Shown piece by piece: positions 21,839 through 34,375 of a DNA stretch of 64,000 bases. The position numbers and the translations under genes are program-made. Origin of the DNA: Loripinus fragilis (taxonomy: Eukaryota > Mollusca > Bivalvia > Lucinida > Lucinidae). Positions within the stretch are counted from its first letter, which is position 1, and the number at the start of each line of letters is the position of its first letter. Where the stretch lies: contig OZ026530.1 in NCBI GenBank assembly GCA_964019695.1, positions 36,814,835-36,878,834 on the forward strand, in the 5' to 3' direction. Under the pieces are notes generated by a model. That model saw nothing but the letters and a program-made list of their open reading frames with translations, ran no database searches and was not told the origin of the DNA.

Positions 21839-22955
21839 TGTAATTGTTGTTATAATGATTGTCACGCTGGTCACTGCGACCAAAATTCCCATCTTGATCC
21901 CTATATGAGTTATCTCCCCTATACTGGGAATCAAACTGCGCACTATATGCTACCCTCTTGTTATCGGGGTTATTCCAACATTTATGAGAGGGATGGGGCT
22001 TGCCACAAAACTTGCACTTAACAACGGGCCGTTGATCTTGCTTGGGCTCTACCTTAGGCTGGGCTTGATCTACACCTCTACTTTTATGCTGCCCTTTGGA
22101 AATACACAAGGGAACACCCCCTTTGGCATCGGCGAACAAATCCGCCTCATGGGCTAACTCATCAATGGCTTTAAATGGCTTGGGCTTAAGATACAAATAG
22201 AGTTCATGACTGCAACAGTCAAGGAACTGGTCTCGGGCCAAAAAATCACAAACGGCCTCGTAGGTCTTTTCGACCTTAGCCAAACCTAGCCATTTATTAA
22301 GGTAGCTCGCTAGCCTACCGCTAAATTGTCTGAAAGTTTCGGCTTTCTCGGGCCTACAATCCCTAAATTTCTTACGAAAAGTTCGTTCGGTGAGGTCGAA
22401 ATTAGTAAGCAGAGCCTCCTTAATCTGACCATTATCCGACTGGTCATCTCTGGAAAGCCTAACGAAGACTTCCAAAGCGCGTCCCTTTAATAAGGCACTT
22501 AAGTATGATGCCCACATGGACGGGTCCCATTTATTTTACAAAGCATAACTTTCAAACCTAGTTAAATAGCTATCCATCTTATCCGTATGTTCGTCAAAGT
22601 ATGGAAGCTTGGGACTCCTAGGATTCGAACTTTTCTCTTTGGGTCCCCAGGGATGTGATGTGGTCTCGGCCTCAATTTTTTTTAGTTCCATTTCGGCCTC
22701 AATTTTTAATTTTTCCATTTCCATTTCCTTATCTTTATCCTTGCGCGCGGCCTCAATTTTCATTTTTTCTGCCTCAATCCTTAACCTTTCCAATTCCCGA
22801 TCCTTCTCTTTTTGATCGGCCTCCCTTTTCTCTCTTTCATATTCCCTTTGGGCCAACCTTTCCTCCCTTTCTAAATCTTGTTGCCTCTTAAGATAATCCC
22901 TTAGTTCTTGCCCTTCATATCCTAATTCCCGTGCTAATGAAATATGTTTATCCAT
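21786..22955 (-). pseudogene. Gag with SCAN-like capsid, one stop codon
   Basis: Gag, the structural protein of the retrotransposon particle, starting at the ATG at 22955. An N-terminal charged coiled coil (about residues 25-95, repeats of KLKIEAE type) precedes the capsid. A TAA at 22536-22538 interrupts the frame, which continues without a shift to 21786. The capsid part (RKKFRDCRPEKAETFRQFSGRL... ARDQFLDCCSHELYLYL) has the helix pattern of SCAN domains; vertebrate SCAN is held to derive from Gmr1-like gag. A zinc knuckle follows, C-x2-C-x3-H-x4-C (CKFCGKPHPSHKC). The C-terminal tail is Asn/Asp/Arg-rich. Pol follows in the -1 frame, so either programmed frameshifting or an indel joins them. 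Antisense open frames over the coiled coil are shadows. Confidence 0.85.
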
Positions 22956-23762
22956 TTTAGCCTATTGTTGGGAATGGTATGAGTCAACTATACTGTTGAA
23001 AATAAATAAGGGTTCGCTTTGTCCCTTTTAGATAGGTATGGGCTAACCAACGTTCGCGCTGGTAATCTAATAATTTTACTAGGGATTTAAAGACGTTACA
23101 TATGAGTAACGTAAAGTACAACGTATAAGAGATCACCACGGAAAGGTGCCTAGGACATATATCAACTTTAAATAGGCCTTCACTGAACGTATTTGACTAA
23201 AAAACGTCATTCATTTTCTCGCATTTATGTCAAGAAATGTATACCTTTGCGATATTAATATAAACGCGTTACAGTCAAGTCAACAGTCACCTGTCATAGC
23301 AAGACATAATAATTGACTAAAATAATCTTTCTATGGACTTCTTCTAATAATAGAAATCAGTTGAGTGGCGTCACACACTATGACGTCACTGAGGTGATTT
23401 GAATTATTAGTACCCTCAAACGATATGAAATTTTCCACATCAGTATCCTTAATTAATAGGAATACAGGGCATAAGCCAATACACAATGATATGGGTAAAA
23501 TAAAGGTGGACAAGTCTAATAATTAAACTCTGACAAATTTTCCTTGGGTTTTATACCCTAATGGCAATCCACAGAACAAGAAAGTATGGGTCCCCTCAGA
23601 ATGTTTTGTGATGACTTATTTACATGTGTCGCACTTCATCACAGGGGAACGCATGCAATCAGTACTGTGTGTTGACACTCACAACCTTTCTTGTAAAGAA
23701 AAACTACTAGTGTGCGCCCGTAGCAACGTCACAGCAGAGAAATTTGCCAATAAAACCTCAAA

Positions 23763-23781
23763 AATCCCACTTCTGACACCA
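23763..23781 (-). promoter_or_regulatory. Primer binding site, tRNA-Leu
   Basis: The plus strand reads AATCCCACTTCTGACACCA, the 3' end of eukaryotic tRNA-Leu of the CAG/CAA type including CCA. The minus-strand transcript is therefore complementary over about 19 nt. It lies 1 nt inside the 5' LTR (23783). This fixes the element's orientation independently of the ORFs. Confidence 0.85.
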
Positions 23782-23782
23782 T

Positions 23783-26303
23783 TGTTACGACATAAAGCCG
23801 GTCAGGAAGGAAGAGGGGAAATCTTATTGGAAAATTCCTTTATGCAATGACGATGCTACCAGGGAAAAATAATGCACACAACTAGCAAAAACTTTTCAGT
23901 ACTTTATGTACTAAGAAAACATCAACAACACATTAATATACAATGACACCACCTACGCTGTTATTTCTGACTAATTGACCATCCTATACTAGAGCAAGTT
24001 GCCACTCCAAGATCATTTCAATTAGAACCAATCTTGGACTGTCCTGTTCTAGATGTACGTCAACTAGTCAGAAATAAGAGACGTAAAGAATATGATTAAC
24101 ATATAGCTTAAGTTCTTATAAAAAAAAACAATTGGGCCCTTTAATATTTCAGTTCTCGTATTGACGAGAAATCTCGAGATTATACGCGTCTCGCGAACAC
24201 TATGTCTTCTAAGCTGCACGTGTGTCTTCTTCAGACCATCGGCGCTGAGGTGATCGAGCCTGTACTTTGGTCGTCACTGGATTCACGTAATATTTGTTTA
24301 CGCGTACTGCTGATCGTCGTTCAAGACGTCAGAATTAATATAAATAGGTCTTCCTGATCATATCCCAACGTTGGGGTGTCAGATTCACATATAACCATTC
24401 AAGCCGGTTGGCTTCCCATTCGATTGTGCTACGTGGTAACGATTGGGCCTTGATCCACGCTGGTCGTGGCCTGAGGGGGCAGCTAATATGTGCCCTCAGG
24501 TGATAATCAACGGCTCACCAACATTCAGCCTCCAACGTAGGAGGGGACACAAGAGACGATTCTGCAAAAACAATCTATATTTAGAATCTCAGAATCACTC
24601 TTTTGCGTCAATAATGGGGTTGTTCGTTCAAAGTTCACAAAAATAGAAATAATTTCAGTGGTCTTACTCTTTTAAATTACATCCTAACCCTATAAATGCG
24701 CGATTAGCCCTCACCTGTGGGTGTATGGCTAACGGCTCCCATGCGGTTAGGATGGATCGGCTCTTCTAAATATCCACACTTAAACTTATATAATAGAGAA
24801 GTATTTTTAGTGACTGGCCTATGTCAGCGCTAAACAATACCTCTTATGCCAAACGAACAAACCCATACGTAACAAACTATTCTATACACTGTCGTAACGT
24901 CACCCTGGTTGAGACGCTATCACAGCCGAAACATCAAGATCCCGTGGCCCTTTTTCCCTTCAAGGTCACGTTATCTAGATAGTTTCGAGGTTTACAAATA
25001 CTGATACCAATTCTCTTAAAATTCCAGGAAAAAGGTTGAACAGTGTGGTGCCGACGTAATGTTTGGACGTTTACGTCGGACATCACCCTGCCCACGCACT
25101 AATTTCGTACATGTATAACGTATCAGTTGTAAACAACTTATTATGACCTCTCGCCAAAAAATATTTACATCAATATTGAGAGATTACATTCTGCTGTTTT
25201 ATGTGTGTAAAACCGTACAATGCTTTCTTACATTTATTTTGGTGTAACACAAAATATTTTACATTTACTTTGGTGTAACGAAAATATCTTACATTTACTT
25301 TGGTGTAACAAAAAATATTTTACACCTACCTAATCTCTAAACATACATGTCAGCTATCACCTTATTTATGTAAGTGTGTTGTAGTGTATGCACTTAACCC
25401 TTTTTCTTATATGCGTCAGATATAACTCGAGGTGACACATACAGGTCGCTACAGAAAGTCGATTATCACTGGCAGTTAAATCGTCTTTCCGACAACGCCG
25501 TACAAAATCACAACAATTTAAAATCTAGCTGCTAAAATTGTTTTTCACCTATCGGTCCCTGGTAAATCTTTCAGCATGCCATTATAGTTTTAGGTGCAGG
25601 CCCGACATGGCCTGTGACTACTTTTGTCCGAAATAACCCGACGAGTCCATCTGGACAGCTTTTACTATAGCGGCAAGAATGGTCCCAGCAGATTTTTAGG
25701 CAATAGGCATGTGCGTAACTTCATACGCAAGTGCGTAAAAATCGCTATTTTCACCGAAAAAACGGGACGTTATTGATAACACCCGAAAGAACTCATACAC
25801 AGAATGCTGGCTGATTCAACAGACGACAAAATAGAAAACGAGTCACTCATTATTTCAATACAATGTGACATGCTAGAGACATCGCGATTCAATGCAATTA
25901 CACGAATCTCCATCGCCCTGTCATGTACAATATCAACACAGTAACAATATATATAACTTCACGTACCTTTTATAATAATGAATAGCGTCTCTATATCGAA
26001 CCTTTCAACGGTATATTTAAAATGTCCCCTAACAAGAATGGGAAATTCCATCCTTTATATATTGAAAAACGCACAAGATTTCCGAGATATTCAAGAAGAG
26101 TAAGGAAATCGTGCAAGCGTTGATAAATATAGACACAATGAATTCCATCTCAGACAAACCGACCTTTTATTGGGACTATCAATAGAAAGAGTACCGTATC
26201 ATGGTTCGAATAGGTGACCAGGTGCATACCTAAACCTCTGCGTATTTGTGCGTATACGCAACCATCGCTGATTCTGTTATTCCAGCCATTCTGTATCGTA
26301 ACA
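23783..26303 (-). repeat. 5' LTR, 2521 bp
   Basis: Partner of 17620-20145. It begins TGTTACGA and ends TCGTAACA, so its terminal inverted repeat is intact. It contains the same 31-bp minisatellite (25228-25321). The promoter for the minus-strand transcript should lie here, but I could not pick a convincing TATA box. Confidence 0.9.
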
Positions 26304-27050
26304 GATTTAATAGATCAGAAAGAACCGTTTCAGTAGCAACTGGACAACACTGATAATTTTGTCTAAAAGACAGAGGCATTTGCATTTGTATGCGTGCAAT
26401 CTTTTAGACCCAATCAACCATTTCAATCGACCAGGAATGACCAGTTACAAGCGGGTTTACCACTGGCGCGGTCAATATAAGTATTGACTTCCTTTTTGCC
26501 AACCTTGTGGCTGTTGGCTGGGGCGTTAACCAAACGAAATTCAAACCAAACGAAATACCAAAATTGAATAATTGGTTCAAATTCAAAATAATTTCACTGA
26601 ATTGTTCCCAATAATTTCCTCTGCCACAATTGCACAAAAAGTTTTTCCCCACGGAACAAAGGGTCCACCGGACCTCTAGATAAGAAATAGCTTATGTCTT
26701 CCAATAACATCTTCTGAACCACTATTCCAAATTTTAAAAAGTTACCCAAACCAAACCAAAGACAGAAAATTAACAAACGGTTCAAATTCAAAATAATTTC
26801 ACAGAATTGTTCAAAATTGCGCAAATGGTTCCGCTCCAGCGAACAAAAGTGCCGCTAGAGCTCTACATCAGAAATATCTTTAAACTACATCTCCTGAACC
26901 ACTGGTCTGAATACAGAATAATTTCATAGAACTGTTACAAATAAAGCCCTGGTTCAAAACTGCACAAACGGTATTGCTCTATTGAACAAAGGGGCAATTA
27001 GAGCTCTAGATAAGAATTATATTAAGATTACTTCTTCTGAACTATTGTTC
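26304..27050. other. Region with degenerate internal repeats
   Basis: Starts with the right target duplication GATTT (26304-26308). A segment of about 170-180 bp recurs in diverged form. CAAATTCAAAATAATTTCAC...GAATTGTTC occurs near 26578 and 26784, with a related block near 26910, together with repeated TAGATAAGAA and CTGAACCACT phrases. No gene supported. Confidence 0.45.
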
Positions 27051-30000
27051 CAAATTATGTTCCCCCCTCCTGCGTGCGAGATACATGATCACATTGAACT
27101 AGTTAGTGGACGGTTGCAGGCACTCGAAATAAAGAAACAAGAAAGAATAGTAATAATCCCTAAAATATATGGTACCAATAAAGATGAGATTGATATATTC
27201 GAAATCCTTTAATTATATACTAGTACACAGGATGACAACAATTTTATATTCGGGGAGATTTCAATACTGTTCTAGACATATATCTAGACAAGCCAATGGT
27301 AAACTCCATACACATAAACGTTGCAGACAAAAGCTAACTGATATTCTAGAAACATATGACTTAACAGACATTAGGAGAGACAAACACCCAACTCTTAAAC
27401 ATTTTACATGGCACTCATCACATAAACCTCCAATATTTTGCCGACTTGATTAATTTTTAATTTCAAAAAACATTGCTAATACTGTAGTATCTTGTGAACA
27501 TAATTTTAGCTATAAATCAGACCATAGTATTGTAAAAACTCACTATAGACATAAACTCCTATGAAAGAGGTCCAGGTTATTTCATATTAAATGATAGCTT
27601 ATTATTAGACAATGAATATCAACAAACTATTAAGGCAAGCATTAAGGAAATAACAACAATAGGTAAGAATGCAAACCCAAATACATTATGGGAAATTATA
27701 AAAGGGACTGTAAGGAACGAGACAATTAGATATGCGTCATTAAAAAAGAAAGAGAACCTTAACATGAAATAAAATACACCAAAGATGTTGAGAAATTAGA
27801 AAGCGAATTAAGTAATTCAGATGATTCAGAACTATATGATAGAATAAAATCAAATTTAGATAGTAAACAAAACGAAATAAACAAATGTCAGGAAAATAGA
27901 TTAAATGGCTATATAACACGTTCAAAAGCACAAATAATTGACCAAAATGAAAAAAAAATAACATATACTTTTTCAGGTTTAGAGAAAAAAGTCTGAGGCC
28001 AAAGCCATAACAAGATTGAACAATAAAATGACTGTAGTCACAAATCAAAGAACCATTTTGTTAGAGCAAAATATAGTTTAATGAACAATTATATTCAACA
28101 ATAGAGCAAACAGAATCAGATATACAAGAGGTGTTTCATGTTTATTTGAACAAATTTGAAAATGCCGTTATTCATTTATGTCTTGTAATATTTGGTAAAA
28201 ATTGATTTCCATGTGTTAGTCTGATCTCCAGGAATATGCAGTCATCACAAAAACAGTTCTTAATTTATATTTTCTGGTTTGAAACAGTCGATGAAGATAA
28301 GTAGTCAAATTTTAAGCGTTTAAAAATGCTGTCTGAAACGAAGTGTACTTTATCTTTCTCGAACAATGTCTCTAAATGATATGAAGTTTTTCGCTAGAAA
28401 CCTTTTATATATTGTTCATAAATAATTTAAGTGTGTTCTGTTAGAAAATAAAGCATTCCAGTTGGATATTTACTTTTTGGAAGCGACTTAAACTTAAAAT
28501 TTTAGGGCTTACAGTTTCCATAGCAACACTAAATTGTATGCAAAATACTCATTGCAATATTTGGTGATCAATTTTATCGGCAATAGATACTTAAAATATC
28601 TAAGAAATTGAGTCGGTTGTGAGTTTTGAGAATTTGTTTTTCAAAATTCTTCCAAGAAAGATTTTATACATGAGATACCCATTTGGGCACTTGTATGAAA
28701 GACCTTATTAAGCCCAGTATCCAAGCGTAAACAGGCACCGATAGGCTGTTTCTCATTTGAAAAAATAGACTGAATGTTCCTCTAAACTTAAAAGAAAGTC
28801 TCGCACTTAAATACATATTTTCTTAGAAGATACACCCATTTTAGCTCTTAAAATCAGTAAAAAGGGGGTGGGGATGTATTTAGGGCCACCGTGTTATGGC
28901 TATGCTTTAAATTGTCATCTTGTCTACTTGGCAATACCAAAGACACGGCAGTTATGCTGGAAAATGCAAAAATGGTTTGTTTTATTTATATGCAACCACA
29001 AAAAGTGAAATTCAAATTTGTTCACGTGAACATGAAACAGGTCTCGTATTTTTTTTTTGGACAACTCATTACCTTAGTTAAATGAAAACGAACAAAATAG
29101 TTGTGAAGGGCATATAACTGATCTTGAATGCAAAACAGCTTTAAAGGAAATGAAAAACCAAAAAAGTCCAGGCCCAGATGGTATAACTACAGAGTTTTAT
29201 AAAATATTTTGGAATGACATTAAGATTATTATAAAAAGTCTATCAATTTTTCCTTTCAAAATGTAGAAGTTACGGAATTACAAAAACAAGTATTATTACA
29301 CTTTTGCCCAAAAACAGAACAGACAACATACTATTAGAAAACGTGAGTCCAATTAGCTTACTAAACGTTGATTACAAAATAACAGCAAAAGCCATCGCAA
29401 ATAGAATTAAAAAAGTTTTACCAAAGCTAATACATGAAGCACAAACAAGATTTGTGAAAGGACGCTATGTTTGTGAAAACATAAGGTTATTTTTAGAGAC
29501 GATAGACATTACTGGTGAAAACAACTTACCTGGAATGATATTTTTTCAGATTTTGAAAAAGCTTACGACAGTATTAACCACGAATATATGTTAAATGTCT
29601 AAGGCATTTCAATTTTAAAAATGATCTAGTTAATTGGGTCAAGTTATTGTATAAGAACGCTAAAAGTTGCGTTACAATTAATGGTCACCATTCAGATTTT
29701 CCATATGTCGTGGTGTGAGACAGGGCTGCCTCTTGTCCCAATACTTATTTATTATTTGCATTGAACTACTATCAAACTAATTCAGAAAGAGCCCAGATAT
29801 GAAAGGTATTTACATAGTAGAACAAGAAAATAAAACATCTCATTTTGCAGATGATGCATATTTTAAATTTGAAAGATCAAACAAATCTTTTGAAAACTTG
29901 ATAAGAATATTGGTTAAATTTACAAACATCTCTGGGCTCAAATTAAATGCAAAAAAGTGCCAAGTTCTACGCATAGGTTCTCCAACATCAAAGTCTATTG

Positions 30001-31437
30001 AATTAATGAAACGTAGAAAGTTCTCTTGGAATTCAAACAAAGCAAGCTGTATAGGATTTTTTTTTTTAAACAAACAGGGAAAATTCATTATCGTCCAATT
30101 TAGAACTAAAAATATAGATTTTTAAAAATGTTAATGCAATGGCGTCGCAGAAAACTGACACTGATGTTCAAGATTGTTGTAATAAAATCATATGCACTCC
30201 CAAAACTCATATATCCTTTAACATCCTTGCCAAATCCGCCAAAAGAAACTATCAATCGTATAGAAAACTGATTTATGATTTTATATGGGATGGCAAACCA
30301 GGTAAAATTAAGCGGGAAATATTAACATTTGATTATGGAAAGGGGGGCTTAGGATGATTGAAATAGAAAAATTCATATGGTCATTAAAAATAAGTTGAGT
30401 AAAACGTATATTGCAAACTAAAAGCACTAGTCTACTGAAACATCTATATGAAAACGTTTTTAAACAATTTGGTGGTAACATTTTATTTGAATGAATTTCA
30501 GAGAAGCTGACATTATTAAATATTTCAGTAAAAACCTTTTCTGAGAGATTTAGTACTAGCATGGTCAAAACTCATTAACGAAACAGTTATTTCAAATTAT
30601 CACAATGAAATCATTTGGAACAATTCCAACATTCGCGTTGGCGAACACAAGATTTTCTACAAAGTTTGGTTTCAGTTAGGTATTATGCACGTAAAAGATA
30701 GTTATGACCAACAAAACCAAAGATACTAATCCTTAAACAAATTGCAAGAGAAGTTCAATCTACCAGCTACCGCGTTTTTGAGATATACTAGCCTTATAAA
30801 CAGTATTCTAAAAGACTGGAAATATAAACATAGACAAGAAATCCAAAATGTTCATATGGAATCTAACTTACTTAAGCAAATAAGAAATCAAACACATGTC
30901 AATAAGTTTGTTTACAATAATTTTATGAGATACAGTCAATGTGTTCTAAGTAAGGCAGAGATCAAGTAGAATGAACAGTTTTGGGATGAAACGCTTCAAT
31001 GGAAAACTATTTACCTAACTGTTTGAAGTCAACGAACGATAATTAATTTCGCAATTTTCAGTATAACTATATAATGCGTATTATTTATTGTACCAACTAA
31101 TCAGTTCTTAACAAAATGCAATATTGTTGGTCCACTCAAAACCTAAATGTGATGCCATAGTGATAAACGTTATAATTTTTTTGGCAAAATATTTTATTTG
31201 TCAAAACAAAAAAATAGAAAAGTTTCAAACATACATGTTTTCAAGTACTACCTGTCTAACAGAATCAACATAGAAAAAAGATGGGGAAAAGTTTTAGATA
31301 AACTTAACATAAAATCATACCTAAGGGCATTTGGTCAGCGGGGGATATTTCTTGTTCTTTTCATTTTTTTCAAAAGTTATTGTTGCACTTTGTGTAAAGG
31401 TTTTATACAAATCAAGACCATCAATATGTTAAGGTGA
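27050..31437 (+). pseudogene. Decayed L1/Tx1-like LINE ORF2
   Basis: Fragments of a non-LTR retrotransposon ORF2, 5'-truncated. In order: C-terminal half of the APE-type endonuclease (IYGTNKDEIDIFEIL about 27170, GDFNTVLD-like about 27260, TLKHFTW about 27395, the CRLD block near 27440 and SDH near 27520); a linker; the RT fingers (QKSPGPDGITTEFY about 29160; PISLLNVDYKITAKAIANR about 29350; QTRFVKGRY about 29440); a GVRQGC block near 29720; the catalytic FADD motif (about 29847); and the C-terminal domain to VFKYYLSNRINIEK and WGKVLDKLN (about 31230-31310). Many frameshifts and stops are present and the reading frame changes at least ten times. An inverted-repeat element interrupts it at about 28120-29050. 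No ORF1 or poly-A tail is seen. Inactive. Confidence 0.8.
28120..29050. mobile_element. Inverted-repeat insertion in the LINE
   Basis: LINE coding sequence stops near 28150 and resumes near 29082. The insert is bounded by TGTTTCATGTT...TTGAACAAATTTGAA at the left (28132-28161) and its inverted counterpart at the right (29009-29039), about 27 of 29 positions matching. The exact termini and target duplication are uncertain because similarity extends a little outward on both sides. No coding capacity. Confidence 0.6.
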
Positions 31438-32465
31438 ATTCAAGAATGTTTGTTAAGACATGAAAATGCTTTTCTTACCAATAGTGCGGGGTCCAAGCAT
31501 ACCAAAATATGGTCTTGTGGTGCTCAGCGTATAACAGCAGATTTTCAGTAAAAATGATTATATAATAGATTGTATCTATTCTATTTGCATGTTGCCAAGA
31601 TTAAATCAAGGGCAGTAACTGGTTAGGCTGCTTCAAAGTATGACGTCACAAATATCAAAATTGCAGTAATTCAATTTGAAGGCCTCATTTCAACTTAAAT
31701 TTCTCAGAAACTTTTGTATATTTTCAAACAAAGTTAATGCATTTCAAAAATAAAATTACGTAGAGTTATTTTGGCAGTATTCAAAAATAGATACACATAT
31801 CTACGGTGGATTATTATGGCCATAGGTAAGTACGGGTAATTAAGTTTCTTATACATTTTATAAAAGGGGGTGTATCAAATGTATTATTTTCCTTATTAGT
31901 GATGGGAACAAAATCTTTTTACACATATTATTGTCTATTATATGCACACTTAGTATGTTGAAAATCTTTTAAAAATATTTTGTTATTATTACATAATACG
32001 GCAAAGAATATGATAGGTATATTTCACGAAAAATGCTTGGTTTAGTTTAAATAAGAGACAAAAAATATGTTTAATGTTTCTGGTGATCACAATGTCAGTG
32101 ATAATGTTTCATGAAATCAGTACTAAGGCTATGAAAGCACCAGCATGCGATATTCACGCGGTATTCATAACTATATGTTGTAACTAATAATTAGAAGATC
32201 GTAAATAATTTGTTTTGAATAATATGATTGTGTTATACTTAAAAGAAATGGTTTGTAGGGTGTTTGCTACTGAATAAACATTTATCCTGCAATTTGAAAG
32301 CTCACTTAACTTCTGATTCTGTTACTGGTACACATTCTATTGGTTGGTTTGATAACAATCTATCAAATTTGTTCTAATTTGTGAAGTGTTTATAACACTG
32401 CCTGTGCCATTTCCATTTAGGTTTCCTCTTGACTGATGATTGCAATATCAACTCTATATCATTAG

Positions 32466-32935
32466 AAATAGTAAGTGAGTATGATCAGGAAATACCACAA
32501 TCACAAACTGCAGATAACCCCGTTGCACCGCGAGGAAGAGCCGCTCAACCTTCAAGAGACATCAGGAAGACAAATTAAGCAAAGCAATCAGCTCTCTCTT
32601 CCCCATCAAGATGATTGCAATACTAGAATGGACATAAAGTAACGTACAACAAAACATAGAACAATTACAGACTCCCACAATGGGAGTAACAATAAACAAA
32701 AAGTCAACAACAACAGAACCACCGCCTTAGAACGGACAGCAGCCTAAGCCACCGGGGGGCTTAAATGCATTTTACAGGTACCAAATCTTCGCCTTAGATT
32801 CTGCTGTTGTTGAAGTACAAGAAATGTTCAGCTCGCATGGAGGCCATCTAACTAATGCAATGTATCATCATGGAAAACACTCTAATCAAATTAACACTCC
32901 ATGCTGAAACAAAGAAAAGGGCTCCATAATCATGT
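32466..32935 (-). repeat. Penelope-like 3' UTR type I
   Basis: Reverse-complement match to 12338-12780: GAGTATGATCAGGAAATACC at the left, CAGACTCCCACAATGGGAGT in the middle, ACCGGGGGG before the start of the tail. No ORF. Confidence 0.7.
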
Positions 32936-33711
32936 GGATCATTGTCTAACCTCAGCTTACAGACTATTTCCCACGACATAAACTTTTGACAGTTCCCCTC
33001 CCAAGGCTATCTTCACTTTCACCACTTTTGTGAGAGAACACACAACATTCAGAACAATATTGTTCATACCTCCTCTTCTTTACAGGAGAAAAATCTATCT
33101 CCGGATCTACACCATCTGATGATTCCATTGCAACTTGCCAATGCTTAATAACTAAAGTGACAGTGAATTTGAAAAAAACTGTTTATTCTTAAGTAACCGT
33201 AAAGACGTTTTCAAAATTTTCAAATGATGCAGGAATGCAAATATCAAAGCTAAGTCCGACAGCGGCACTTTCCTCTTTTAAAAAGAGAGTTATAATAACA
33301 AGTATATTCTACAAACGATTATCTACCGTTTTATCTGCCAATTAGGCGTAGTAGGATAAGAAATTGTGTCATACCTTATCTTTGTCGCATTTCTTACTAC
33401 ATGATATAAAATTGGGTTACTCAAGGCTCGTTTGGAGACTGATAAATTTATTGCTTTAAAACTGACACTAGTTCCCATGCTGACTTTAACATCAGTGGTG
33501 TTCACCAGTGTACTTGGTATTGCAGGAAAACCACTTCATAATGTTGCTTGTGTTATTATCGTATACGAACAAAGTGTTTCAGTACCTGTAACTAAGAAGT
33601 GACAATTTAAAATAAAACTAGTGTGATAGAGTAATGAAAACGATAATTAGGTAAATGAAATAAGAAAGAGAAAAACCCTATCATGTGTAATGTATCTCAA
33701 ACATTAATAAG

Positions 33712-34375
33712 TATATGACCAGGAAATGCCACAATTACACACTGCAGCCCATCCCACGTCACCGTGAGGAAGAGACACAGAGCACCAAAGACAATCAACA
33801 GCGCTATCAAGAAGACACTTATAGTAAAATCTCGGCCAGATGATTGCCAAAGTGAAGGCCACTAAGTAATGCATAGCAAAACAAGGACCAATCACAACAC
33901 CCACCCACCCAAACAATGAGAGCAAAAAATAACCAGTGAATCAATAACAACAGAACCATCGCCTAGAATAGACAGAAGGCAAACCCACTTCATATTGTGT
34001 ATTTTACAGGCGCCTAATCTTCGCACTAGATTATGCAGTTGATAAACACAAAAATTGTTCAGCTCGCATGTATGTTCCATAGCTTATGCAATGCTTCATC
34101 ACACAGAAATGAAAATAAAATGGATAATGACCCATAGATAGGCAGAGCTAACGAAAAAATCAAGCTGAGCCACGATGGGCCCAGCCAAAGACAAGCATCA
34201 GGCACCAACCTCTCGATGGAAGTTTTAGGTCAGTTTCTTTATTGAGTCTGAGGCCTGACCCACTGTCATGCAAATGAAGAGGAAACCATAGAAAACCAGG
34301 ATAGGTATACATGTACAACTAAGCAAGCAGACAGTCGCATGATATCCATGCGATGTATGTCACAATGATCAAAGT
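33712..34375 (-). pseudogene. Penelope-like 3' UTR and RT C-terminus
   Basis: Minus-strand copy: the type I 3' UTR (33712-34200) is followed, reading upstream, by the RT C-terminal end (CTGACCCACTGTCATGCAAA and CAGTCGCATGATATCC are reverse complements of coding seen at 12090-12200). More diverged than the 32466 copy. The upstream coding region is lost. Confidence 0.65.

Larger units (their letters stand above)
17620..26303 (-). mobile_element. Full-length Gmr1-like Gypsy element, internally deleted
   Basis: An 8.7-kb LTR retrotransposon read on the minus strand: 5' LTR 23783-26303, interior 20146-23782, 3' LTR 17620-20145. It has TG...CA ends, an 8-bp terminal inverted repeat (TGTTACGA/TCGTAACA), a GATTT target duplication, a tRNA-Leu primer site and a purine tract. 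In 5' to 3' order the interior encodes gag (coiled coil, SCAN-like capsid, zinc knuckle), aspartic protease, the integrase HHCC domain, and then only the RNase H C-terminal tail. The integrase catalytic core, RT and most of RNase H are missing. Integrase upstream of RNase H is the Gmr1-like pol order. The element cannot copy itself, so the LTR similarity implies a fairly recent insertion using trans-supplied proteins, or deletion after insertion. Confidence 0.9.

Noticed and set aside
22609..22891. Plus-strand open frames rich in Ser/Phe/Ile
   Set aside because: They are the antisense of the gag coiled coil; the K/E codon repeats on the minus strand produce them.
2405..22955. A SCAN-zinc-finger fusion, since both a SCAN-like gag and a C2H2 array occur
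   Set aside because: They are 18 kb apart, on opposite strands, and the gag belongs to a complete LTR element with its own boundaries.
27740..28048. 102-codon hydrophobic minus-strand frame
   Set aside because: It is antisense to A-rich LINE linker sequence; Phe/Leu/Tyr content follows from the AT composition.
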